NCBI GenBank assembly: GCA_019240115.1
Contig: JAFAYV010000049.1
Location: forward strand, 1-43,862
Direction: 5' to 3'
Length of the DNA stretch: 43,862 nucleotides
Origin: Solirubrobacterales bacterium
Lineage (GTDB): Bacteria; Actinomycetota; Thermoleophilia; Solirubrobacterales; Solirubrobacteraceae
The position numbers and the translations under genes are program-made. Below, piece by piece: positions 17,663-24,764 of the stretch (its first letter is position 1; the number at the start of each line of letters is the position of its first letter). The notes beneath the pieces are model-generated. The model was not told where the DNA came from and ran no database searches. It was given only the letters and a program-made list of their open reading frames with translations.

Positions 17663-18566
17663 GCTGCAACCGGGTGCCTACGACCCGACCTCGCCGCTGG
17701 TGGCGAGCGGCAACCTGCGCCGGCGCGAGGCGGTGAGCCGCGCGATCTCGGGGTTGGCCACGGCCTCCTCGCTGGTCGCGGTGGCCGCCCTGGTGATCGT
17801 CACGGTCGCGGTCGTCCGCCACGGCGCCGGCGCGCTGAGCTTGAGCTTTCTGGTGAAGGACCCGCCCCAGTTCGGCGGCCCGGGCGGCGGGATCGCCTCG
17901 GCGATCGTCGGCACGTCGTTGATCGTCGCCATGGCCGCGATCATCGCCACCCCGGTCGGGGTGCTGTGCGCGCTCTACCTCGTCGAGTTCTCGGCCCCGG
18001 GCTCGCGTCCGGCGCGCGCGATGCGGCTCGCCCTGGACCTGATGCAGGGCCTGCCGACGGTCGTCGTGGGCCTGTTCATCTTCGGCCTCGTGGTCAAGCC
18101 GGCGCAGGCCGAGTCGGGCTTCGCCGGCTCGCTGGCGCTCGCGATCATCATGCTGCCCCTGATCGCCCGGTCCTCCCAGGAGGTGCTCCTGACCGTGCCC
18201 CGCGGGCTGCGCGACGGGACCGACGCGCTCGGCGTCGATCGCTGGCGGGCGATCATGACCGTGATCCTGCCCACGGCCCTCGGCGGGATCCTCACCGGGA
18301 CGATCCTCGCCGTGGCGCGCGCCGCCGGAGAGACCGCGCCGCTGCTGTTGATCGACGGCGCCTTTACGCCGGGGACGACGGTGCAGCTGTTCGGCCACGC
18401 GGTGCCCAACATCCCGGTGCTGATCTTCACCGCGGTCGAGTCCGCCGACCCCAGCGCCTTCGCCCGCGCCTGGGGCGCCGCGCTCGTCCTGCTCGCGCTC
18501 ATCCTGATCGCCAACGTCGGCGCGCGCGTGCTGCTGGCCCGCAGCCGTGCGAGGATGGGATTGTGA
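17637..18566 (+). CDS. pstA: Phosphate ABC transporter permease PstA
   Basis: Second membrane subunit of the phosphate importer, 309 residues, about six helices. It shows the PstA features [20 protein letters not shown], the periplasmic entrance loop, and the coupling segment [20 protein letters not shown] followed by [20 protein letters not shown] and AGETAPLL. It starts inside pstC and ends overlapping the pstB GTG by four bases (GTGA), so pstC, pstA and pstB form one coupled operon. Confidence 0.94.
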   Translation: MTSTAPSPELQPGAYDPTSPLVASGNLRRREAVSRAISGLATASSLVAVAALVIVTVAVVRHGAGALSLSFLVKDPPQFGGPGGGIASAIVGTSLIVAMAAIIATPVGVLCALYLVEFSAPGSRPARAMRLALDLMQGLPTVVVGLFIFGLVVKPAQAESGFAGSLALAIIMLPLIARSSQEVLLTVPRGLRDGTDALGVDRWRAIMTVILPTALGGILTGTILAVARAAGETAPLLLIDGAFTPGTTVQLFGHAVPNIPVLIFTAVESADPSAFARAWGAALVLLALILIANVGARVLLARSRARMGL

Positions 18567-19438
18567 GCTCGTCCGGCGGCGACGCCATCCGCCCGCGCGT
18601 CCGGATCCAGGACGGGTCGGCCTCCCGCCCGGTCCCGGCCGCGCAGCGGAACGACAACGGGGGAACACGACGCGCGGCCGTGTTCGACATCCGGGACATG
18701 TCGGTGCACTACGGCGAGAACCGAGCGCTCGACTGGACGACGCTGCGGATCGACCGCAACCTCGTGACCGCGGTCATCGGGCCCTCGGGGTGCGGCAAGT
18801 CGACGTTCATCCGCAGCCTGAACCGGATGAACGACTCGATCCCCGGATTTCGCATCGGCGGGCAAGTCCTCTACCACGGCCACGACCTGTACGCGCGTCA
18901 GACCAATCGCGTCGAGGTCCGGCGGCGCATCGGGATGGTCTTCCAGAAGCCCAACCCATTCCCGAAGTCGATCTACGACAACGTCGCCTGGGCCCCGCGC
19001 AACCTCGGGATGAAGTCCGGCCTCGACGAGCGCGTCGAGCGCGCGCTGCGCCACGCCGCGATCTGGGACGAGGTCAAGGATCGGCTTCGCGCCTCGGCGC
19101 TCAGCCTCTCGGGCGGTCAGCAGCAGCGCCTGTGCATCGCCCGCTCGATCGCCGTCGAGCCCGACGTGCTGCTCCTCGACGAGCCGGCCTCAGCGCTCGA
19201 TCCGGTCGCGACGGCCGCGATCGAGGACCTGATGCACAACCTCAAGCACCGGTACACGATCGTCATCGTCACCCACAACATGCAGCAGGCGGCGCGCGTC
19301 GCCGACCGCACGGCGTTCTTCTCGCTCGACGAGCGCGATCGCACCGGCACGCTCGTCGAGTACGGCGACACCGACACGATCTTCACCAACCCGGCCGATC
19401 CTCGAACGCGCGACTACGTGACCGGCCGCTTCGGATAG
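18563..19438 (+). CDS. pstB: Phosphate ABC transporter ATP-binding protein PstB
   Basis: ATPase driving phosphate import, 291 residues. Walker [10 protein letters not shown] (about 73-81), Q-loop region [20 protein letters not shown], signature LSGGQQQR (about 182-189), Walker [14 protein letters not shown] and the switch His in [17 protein letters not shown]. The C-terminus ([20 protein letters not shown]) is typical of PstB. The GTG at 18563 overlaps the pstA stop; it gives a 40-residue polar N-terminal extension before [12 protein letters not shown], longer than usual, so a later start is possible though none has better context. No phoU follows, although phoU normally ends the operon; the next gene is on the opposite strand 8 bp away. 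Confidence 0.94.
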   Translation: MSSSGGDAIRPRVRIQDGSASRPVPAAQRNDNGGTRRAAVFDIRDMSVHYGENRALDWTTLRIDRNLVTAVIGPSGCGKSTFIRSLNRMNDSIPGFRIGGQVLYHGHDLYARQTNRVEVRRRIGMVFQKPNPFPKSIYDNVAWAPRNLGMKSGLDERVERALRHAAIWDEVKDRLRASALSLSGGQQQRLCIARSIAVEPDVLLLDEPASALDPVATAAIEDLMHNLKHRYTIVIVTHNMQQAARVADRTAFFSLDERDRTGTLVEYGDTDTIFTNPADPRTRDYVTGRFG

Positions 19439-19446
19439 CCCGGCGA

Positions 19447-19863
19447 TCAGCCGCCGATCGTGTCCGAGGACACCTGGGGCAGGAGTGGCTGGCCGCACTG
19501 CCAGCAGAACGACGCGCCGGTGCTGTGCGGCGAGCCGCACGACGGGCAGACGCCGGCGGTGCCGGTCTCCTCGAGCCGCAGGATCCGCTCGACCTCACCG
19601 AGTTCGGCGTCGGCCTCCTGGAGCACGGCGACGCGCCTCACGAGCACGTTGACGCGGATCTGGTCGCGGATGGCCATCTCGTAGACGAGCCCGCCGAGGT
19701 CCCATTGCAGCTCGGCCACGCGCGCGGTCAGCTGATCGCGGCGCCGTCGCAGGTCGAAGGTGCGTTCGTCGTCGATCCGCGTGCTCGCCGTCAGCGGCGG
19801 CGACGAACCGTCGGAGCCCGCCGCGCCGTCGCGCCGGTTGCGCCGCAGACCCGGGATCGTCAC
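19447..19863 (-). CDS. Coiled-coil protein with C-terminal zinc ribbon
   Basis: 138 residues, no membrane segment. The N-terminus is basic (PGLRRNRRDGAAGSDG). A long helix about residues 35-100 (FDLRRRRDQLTARVAELQWD; LQEADAELGEVERILRLEE) probably forms a coiled coil. The end is a zinc ribbon, CPSCGSPHSTGASFCWQCGQ, with two CxxC knuckles. The GTG start overlaps the stop of the upstream zinc-ribbon gene (GTGA), so it is the second gene of a two-gene operon. Function unknown; an adaptor role beside its partner is inference. Confidence 0.75.
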   Translation of the reverse strand: MTIPGLRRNRRDGAAGSDGSSPPLTASTRIDDERTFDLRRRRDQLTARVAELQWDLGGLVYEMAIRDQIRVNVLVRRVAVLQEADAELGEVERILRLEETGTAGVCPSCGSPHSTGASFCWQCGQPLLPQVSSDTIGG

Positions 19864-20501
19864 TGCCCGAAGAACGAGCCGTCGAACTTGCCGCTCTTCT
19901 TGTTGAACCCGGGGCCGTGGCCCTTCTGACCGACGGTCACCGTGGCCGGCGGCAGGTTCTTCTGGCTCGAGCCGAGCACCTTGCTCGCGGCGGACGATGC
20001 CTTGGCCGCCTGCTGGGCGGTCGGCTTGGACGAGTTCTTCTGCGCGTTCCGATGGCCGCGGGACTTGCCGGGCGACCTGCCGGCGCCCGAGCGCGCGCCC
20101 GAACCGGCGCTCGCCGCCGCGGTGGTCGCGCCGGCACCCGCGCCGGCGCCACCGACCGTGACGACCGTCGGGGACGCCGCCGCCAGCTGCTTCGGGGTGC
20201 TCGCCGTGTTGTGGCCGATCAGGACGCCGACGCCCATCGCGAGCAGGAGCGTACCGACGCCGGCGACCACCGTCGCGGGCGAGGAGGAGCGCGGCACCTT
20301 GGCGGGCGGCGGCGTGACCGTCGTGGGCGCCTCGGCCGCGGCCTCGCTCGGCGCCAGCGTGAACCGGGGCTTGCCGCGGCGCTCGCCGCAGCTGACGCAG
20401 TAGCGCTGCTCGCCCGACAGCGCGGCCCCGCAGTTGACGCAGCGATCGGCGCCGTCGACGAACGTCGGAGGCGGATTCCTGGGCGGGGTCTCGTCGGTCA
20501 T
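19860..20501 (-). CDS. Zinc-ribbon single-pass membrane protein
   Basis: 213 residues. N-terminal zinc ribbon CVNCGAALSGEQRYCVSCGE (about 21-40), then RRGKPRF, a Pro/Thr linker, one membrane helix (VVAGVGTLLLAMGVGVLIGH, about 79-98), and a long Ala/Gly/Ser/Lys-rich outer segment ending GFNKKSGKFDGSFFGQ. The ribbon should be cytosolic and the tail outside. The same ribbon-RRG-helix plan recurs in the divergent gene at 20637, so they look like paralogous anchors. The 135-bp gap between them holds a PHO-box-like repeat that could serve both. Function unknown. Confidence 0.75.
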   Translation of the reverse strand: MTDETPPRNPPPTFVDGADRCVNCGAALSGEQRYCVSCGERRGKPRFTLAPSEAAAEAPTTVTPPPAKVPRSSSPATVVAGVGTLLLAMGVGVLIGHNTASTPKQLAAASPTVVTVGGAGAGAGATTAAASAGSGARSGAGRSPGKSRGHRNAQKNSSKPTAQQAAKASSAASKVLGSSQKNLPPATVTVGQKGHGPGFNKKSGKFDGSFFGQ

Positions 20502-20554
20502 CTCGGGGCGCGGTCGCGGTCGTGCCGCGGGTAGCGTAGGACGGCCCTCGCGGT

Positions 20555-20576
20555 CCGGTTGTGACCACGTCGTGAC
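20555..20576. promoter_or_regulatory. PHO-box-like pair of 11-bp repeats
   Basis: Two adjacent 11-bp units, CCGGTTGTGAC (20555-20565) and CACGTCGTGAC (20566-20576), share the TGTGAC/CGTGAC end and the 11-bp phase of the array upstream of pstC; the first shares GGTTGTGAC with the last pst unit. About 12-14 bp downstream lies a possible -10 (GATATT/TATTCA, 20589-20596) for the gene at 20637. On the other strand TACGCT (20533-20538) could serve the zinc-ribbon operon. Confidence 0.55.
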
Positions 20577-20636
20577 CGACCCGCCCGAGATATTCACACG
20601 GGCGCGGGCCCGCAAGGAGACAATCCGGGACTCGTC

Positions 20637-22592
20637 ATGGCCTCCTCGACGACGCGGTGTGACTCGTGCTCGGCGCCGCTCGCCCACGATCAGCGCTACT
20701 GCCTGCGCTGCGGGACGCGTCGCGGTCCGCTGCCGGCGCAGATCGGCGTCCTGCTCGGCGAGATCCACGAGCTCGGCCGCGAGCGGCCGGGCTCGGGCGC
20801 GGAGCTGCTGGCTGGCGCGTTCGAGGCACCGGAGCCCGCTGCGGCCGACACCAACCTGTTCGGAACCGCTCGAGCCGCCGCCGTGGCGATTCTGCTGATG
20901 CTCGCCTTCGGCTGTGTCGTCGGCTCGTTCACGAGCCCCGGCGGCGTCGGCAGCCTCGCGCACGCGCTCGTCGTCGCGGTCTCTCCGCCTCCGGCCACCA
21001 CCGTCGCCAGTACGCCGGCGCCCGGCGGCGGCGGCGGCGGAGGCGGCGGAGGAGGCGGCGGCGGCGGAGGCAGCGCCGGCGCGCCGGCCACCGGCCCCGC
21101 GTCGACTCCCGGCGCCCGGCCGCCCACGCAGCGCACGATCACGGTCGGGTCCGGCGCCAGCGGGGGCGGCGGCCAAGGTGGGGGTGGCGGCGGCGGTTCG
21201 ACGACCACGACCTCGCCGTCCTCGACGAACCTGCTCGGGCTGCCGCCGATCAAGCATGTCTTCGTGATCATGCTCTCACAGCAGGGCTACGACCAGTCGT
21301 TCGCCACCAGCCATGGCCACGCCTACCTGTCCACGACGCTGCGGCGCCAGGGGGAGCTGATCGACGACTACTACGGCGTCGCCGCCTCGCCGCTGGCCAA
21401 CGCGGTGGCGCTGCTCAGCGGACAGGGACCCACCCCGCAGACGATCGCCGACTGCCCCATGTATCAGAGCGTCGAGCCGGGCAGCATCGGCCAGCTCGGC
21501 CAGGTCCAGGGGACCGGCTGCGTCTACCCCGCGACCGGAAAGACGCTGTTCGACCAGCTGACGGCCGCCAACCTGTCGTGGCGTGCCTACGTGCAGGGAA
21601 TCGAACGCGGGAGCTCTCACCTGGCAGCCGGCGCGTCGACGACCTCGACCTCCTCGACCTCCCAGACGGAGACGGCTCCGGCGACATTGACCGAGACGAG
21701 CTCCACGACCTCCGGATCGACGACCTCCGGATCCACGAGCTCCGGATCGACGACCACGACCTCGACCACGACCACGTCGACGACCCCGGCGCCGGTGCCG
21801 GCGCCGGCGCCGCCTGCGCCCTGCGCGCACCCCCAGCTGGGGGCCGCCGACACCCATCGGGCGGTCATCGGCAGCGACGCCTACGTGACCTGGCGCAATC
21901 CGGCCGTCTACTTTCTCTCGATCCTCGGCTCGGGCGACTGCGCCTCCGACGACGTCGGCCTGCCGCAGCTGGCCTCCGACCTCGCGTCGGCGAGCTCGAC
22001 GCCGGCGTTCTCCTACATCTCCCCCGACCCCTGTGACGACGGCGCCGATCAGCCGTGCGCGACCGGCAGGCCCTCCGGGCTGAAGGCGGCGGACGCCTTC
22101 CTGCGTCGGGTCGTGCCCGAGATCGAGCGCTCCGCCGCCTATCGCGCGGACGGTCTGATCGCGATCACGTTCGACGGGGCGCCCCAGACCGGCCCCCATG
22201 CCGACCCGACGAGCTGCTGCGACCAGCCCGCGTTCCCCAACCTGCCGCCGACGACGACCACCACCACCACGAGTACGAGCACCACGCCGTCGACCACCCC
22301 CGGGACGACCGCGACCTCGACGCCGACGGGCTCGACCACCACGGGCTCGACCACCACGGGCTCGACCACCACCCTCCCGTCGGGCACCAATCCGGGCGGC
22401 GGCCAGATCGGACTGCTGCTCATCTCGCGCTACGTCAAGCCGGGGACGGTCGACGCGGTCGACGCCTTCAACCACTTCTCGCTGCTGAAGTCGATCGAGG
22501 ATCTGTTCTCGCTGCAGCCCCTCGGCTACGCGCGCGACACCGCCCTTCCGGTGCTCGACGCGGCGATCTTCAACGCCGGCCCCCGCGGTTGA
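20637..22592 (+). CDS. Membrane-anchored zinc-ribbon protein with degenerate phosphoesterase fold
   Basis: 651 residues. Order: zinc ribbon with C8, C11, C22, C25; one membrane helix (about 78-98); poly-Gly linker (about 130-147); then an extracellular domain (about 202-651) like the acid phosphatase/phospholipase C phosphoesterase family. Family features retained are IKHVFVIML, ALLSGQGPTPQTIADCP, RNPAVYF, GLKAADAFLRRVVPEIE and FNHFSLLKSIEDLF (His613). Metal and active-site positions look replaced: the usual Glu-Asn is Ser214-Gln215, Thr/Gly/His-Ser is VAASP (248-252), CxDGHD is CDDGAD (466-471), and FDE is FDG (Gly514). Two Ser/Thr-rich insertions (about 330-395 and 538-582) interrupt the domain. 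The ATG has a distant AAGGAG, 18 nt away. A PHO-box-like repeat lies upstream. It may be a pseudoenzyme acting as sensor or binding protein; this is inference. Confidence 0.72.
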   Translation: MASSTTRCDSCSAPLAHDQRYCLRCGTRRGPLPAQIGVLLGEIHELGRERPGSGAELLAGAFEAPEPAAADTNLFGTARAAAVAILLMLAFGCVVGSFTSPGGVGSLAHALVVAVSPPPATTVASTPAPGGGGGGGGGGGGGGGGSAGAPATGPASTPGARPPTQRTITVGSGASGGGGQGGGGGGGSTTTTSPSSTNLLGLPPIKHVFVIMLSQQGYDQSFATSHGHAYLSTTLRRQGELIDDYYGVAASPLANAVALLSGQGPTPQTIADCPMYQSVEPGSIGQLGQVQGTGCVYPATGKTLFDQLTAANLSWRAYVQGIERGSSHLAAGASTTSTSSTSQTETAPATLTETSSTTSGSTTSGSTSSGSTTTTSTTTTSTTPAPVPAPAPPAPCAHPQLGAADTHRAVIGSDAYVTWRNPAVYFLSILGSGDCASDDVGLPQLASDLASASSTPAFSYISPDPCDDGADQPCATGRPSGLKAADAFLRRVVPEIERSAAYRADGLIAITFDGAPQTGPHADPTSCCDQPAFPNLPPTTTTTTTSTSTTPSTTPGTTATSTPTGSTTTGSTTTGSTTTLPSGTNPGGGQIGLLLISRYVKPGTVDAVDAFNHFSLLKSIEDLFSLQPLGYARDTALPVLDAAIFNAGPRG

Positions 22593-22610
22593 GCGTCACA
22601 TCCGCTTAGC

Positions 22611-22634
22611 ACGTGGAACACGGAATGTTCACGT
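22611..22634. promoter_or_regulatory. Inverted repeat upstream of a secreted-protein gene
   Basis: GAACA (22616-22620), 5-nt spacer, TGTTC (22626-22630), with outer ACGTG/CACGT extending the arms apart from one unpaired G. It is an operator-like dyad 64 bp before the GTG at 22698. The spacing differs from an actinobacterial LexA box. Confidence 0.4.
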
Positions 22635-22697
22635 CGCGCGGCGCCGCTGCGGAGAGACTTCCCCGCCTGCATCAGTCCCTTCAGATCAGGAGCTAGC

Positions 22698-23264
22698 GTG
22701 AGGCGCATCCATCTCGCGGCCATCGCCGCGACCGGTCTGCTGACGGCCGGGTTGGTCACCATCCCGGCGTCGGCGTCCACGACGGCCCACAAGCCGCCGA
22801 AGACGAAGTCGAAGGTCGTCGCGATCACCACGAAGCTGAGCTGCCACCTCTCGCTGGCCACCGACATCCCGGCCGGCGACGTCACCGTCCCCCAGGGCGC
22901 GGCCTCGGGTCACCAGTCGGGCGCGGCCAGCTGCGGCGCGCCGCTGTTGCGCGGCGTTGAGACCAACTCGTTCACGGCGAATACCGCGGGCGACCTCGCC
23001 GGCACCTACTCGCAGTGGTTCAAGGCCGGCACGGTTTCCGGAACGTACGCGCTGACCCCGCAGAGCACCGGCCCGCCCTCGCCGACGAGCTTCGCCGCGA
23101 TCAGCTACACCGGGAAGATCTCGGTCACCGGCGGCAGCGGATTGCTGCGCCGGGCGGTCGGCGCCGGGACGCTGTCGTGCTCGAGCCCGGACGCCGCCCA
23201 CTTCGCCTGCACGGAGCGCCTGAAGCTGACCACCGTGCCGTTGACCATCGTCAGCAAGGGCTGA
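22698..23264 (+). CDS. Secreted protein, Thermoleophilia type, function unknown
   Basis: 188 residues. Clear Sec signal peptide (MRRIHLAAIAATGLLTAGLV to about residue 27, cleavage after PASASA-type site). The mature protein is Ser/Thr/Gly-rich, probably beta-structured, with four Cys (LSCHLS, ASCGAP, LSCSSP, FACTER) that could form two disulfides. Phrases such as AGDLAGTYSQWFKAGTVSGT and SFAAISYTGKISVTGGSG suggest a beta-barrel or sandwich like small secreted proteins of this lineage. The GTG start has AGGAG seven bases upstream. It stands alone, with an inverted repeat in its promoter region, and converges on the cyclophilin gene. Confidence 0.72.
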   Translation: MRRIHLAAIAATGLLTAGLVTIPASASTTAHKPPKTKSKVVAITTKLSCHLSLATDIPAGDVTVPQGAASGHQSGAASCGAPLLRGVETNSFTANTAGDLAGTYSQWFKAGTVSGTYALTPQSTGPPSPTSFAAISYTGKISVTGGSGLLRRAVGAGTLSCSSPDAAHFACTERLKLTTVPLTIVSKG

Positions 23265-23297
23265 TCGGACACGACACTCACCCGCCCGGTGCGGCTC

Positions 23298-23311
23298 TCG
23301 GCCGCGGCCGA
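23298..23311. other. 14-bp palindrome at a convergent junction
   Basis: Perfect palindrome TCGGCCGCGGCCGA immediately before the cyclophilin stop, in the 47-bp gap between convergent genes. It could limit read-through but has no loop or T-run. Confidence 0.3.
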
Positions 23312-23773
23312 TCAGGCGGGATCGAGCTCGATCGACTCGATCTTCGGGGGATCAGCGGGGCGATCCTGAGCGCGGGTCGGCGTCGCCTCGATGGCGTCGA
23401 CGGCGTCCATGCCGGCGGTCACGTGGCCGAACACGGTGTGCTTGCCATCGAGCCACGGCGCGCTCTGCGTGGTGACGATGAAGAACTGCGAGCCGTTGGT
23501 GTTCGGGCCGGCGTTGGCCATCGCCAGCGCTCCCCGAACGATCTTATGGTCGTTGATCTCGTCCTCGAACTGATAGCCCGGGCCGCCGGTGCCGGTGCCG
23601 CGCGGGCACCCGCCCTGGATCATGAAGTCGGGGATGACCCGGTGGAAGATGAGGCCGTCGTAGAAGCCGTCGGAGGCCAGCTTGCGGAAGTTGGAGACGG
23701 TCTTGGGCGCGTCGTCGTCGAAGAACTCGAGGCCGATCGTGCCCAGCGTGGTGTTCATGGTGGCTGTGCTCAT
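23312..23773 (-). CDS. Cyclophilin-type peptidyl-prolyl cis-trans isomerase
   Basis: A 153-residue cytosolic cyclophilin that catalyses proline isomerisation during folding. Active-site motifs are all visible: [13 protein letters not shown] (43-55, with His44, Arg45, Phe50, Met51, Gln53), [32 protein letters not shown] and [12 protein letters not shown]. No signal peptide. The ATG at 23773 lies exactly 7 nt after TAACGT, fixing the start and predicting a leaderless mRNA. The helicase and the secreted protein upstream are on the same strand, but the separate promoter suggests its own transcript. Confidence 0.93.
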   Translation of the reverse strand: MSTATMNTTLGTIGLEFFDDDAPKTVSNFRKLASDGFYDGLIFHRVIPDFMIQGGCPRGTGTGGPGYQFEDEINDHKIVRGALAMANAGPNTNGSQFFIVTTQSAPWLDGKHTVFGHVTAGMDAVDAIEATPTRAQDRPADPPKIESIELDPA

Positions 23774-23780
23774 CGGGCTG

Positions 23781-23786
23781 ACGTTA
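23781..23786 (-). promoter_or_regulatory. -10 element (TAACGT) for the cyclophilin gene
   Basis: Minus-strand TAACGT, 7 nt, ATG. The identical hexamer and spacing occur before lipB. Confidence 0.5.
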
Positions 23787-23850
23787 GTGGCCCGCGCTCC
23801 GAGCGGCCGCCCCCTGGCCGCTCGGAGTCCCTCGAACCGCGCCCGTGAGC

Positions 23851-24618
23851 TCAGCCGTTGCCGGCGGTCTGCAGCGCGTTGATCGCTGCCGTCACGCTCG
23901 TCGTCGGCAGCGCGCCGGTGGTCGTCGCCGCAGAGCACGCCACCGAGGAGGTGCCCGCCGCGCCGGCCACCTGCAGCGGGATCGGGACGACCGTGGTGAT
24001 GCCGGCGGTGCCCGGGGTCACGGCGGTGGCCGTGCGGGTCTGGGTACTCGACCCGACCGTCAGCACGCAGCTGATGGTGACGCGCTGGGCGGTGGCCGAA
24101 CTGGTCACCGTCGCCGTCGGATTCGCAAACGCGAGATAGGACGAGCCGGCCGGCAGGCTGATGCTGGTGACCGCAGTCGCGCTCCCGCCGATGGTGGCCG
24201 TGTTGCTCGTCGTGCCCAGCTCGGAGGGCAGCGCCGCGTTGCAGGTCACCTTGCCCTTGTTGTCGACCGCTCCGATCGCGCTGCCATTGCCGCAGGTGGT
24301 GCCGATGCGCGCCTGCAGCTGGCTGAGGTTGGCGCGCACCGTGCCGACCGCTCCCGCCTGGATCTTCGTGTAGGAGACCGAGCCTGAGGCCAGCTTGCTG
24401 TTCACCACGCCGCCGTTCGCGAGCCGCACAGCGCCGACCGCGTTGGGCACGATCTTCTGATAGGAGACCGCGTCGTTCTTCAGCTGGCTCTGGCCGACGC
24501 TGTTGTCCGGGATGGTGACGGCGGCGTAGCTGGCCCCGCCGAGCGAGATGAACAGCGCGACCAGGGCGATGACGAGCGCCGGCGAGGGACGTCGGCGAAC
24601 TGGGGAACGCAAGCGCAT
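23851..24618 (-). CDS. Signal-anchored surface protein of the 'IPDNSVG' type
   Basis: 255 residues. After a basic start ([12 protein letters not shown]) a hydrophobic segment ([20 protein letters not shown], about 14-33) acts as signal or anchor. Next comes a repetitive stretch with phrases like [20 protein letters not shown] and [20 protein letters not shown], as in a stalk or beta-helix. The C-terminal half is Thr/Ala/Ser-rich with three further Cys. I recall proteins with this N-terminus being numerous in Solirubrobacterales, function unknown. The ATG at 24618 has a near-ideal GGAGGT ribosome binding site 6 nt upstream. Confidence 0.75.
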   Translation of the reverse strand: MRLRSPVRRRPSPALVIALVALFISLGGASYAAVTIPDNSVGQSQLKNDAVSYQKIVPNAVGAVRLANGGVVNSKLASGSVSYTKIQAGAVGTVRANLSQLQARIGTTCGNGSAIGAVDNKGKVTCNAALPSELGTTSNTATIGGSATAVTSISLPAGSSYLAFANPTATVTSSATAQRVTISCVLTVGSSTQTRTATAVTPGTAGITTVVPIPLQVAGAAGTSSVACSAATTTGALPTTSVTAAINALQTAGNG

Positions 24619-24764
24619 GCGGGTACCTCCACGATCGATTGGCCGGGCAGGGTGCCGGGGGTCCACCGTGCGCAAACCACGACGCCGGTCAAAGTCGCGC
24701 GGCTCGGTCAGCCGGCTGACGCGCACCAACGCGGGATCGGGTCCGTGAGGCGGTCCGCGATGCG

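Noticed and set aside
22611-22634. LexA/SOS box
   Set aside because: The actinobacterial LexA site is GAAC-N4-GTTC; here the spacing between GAAC and GTTC is 7, and the gene is a secreted protein.
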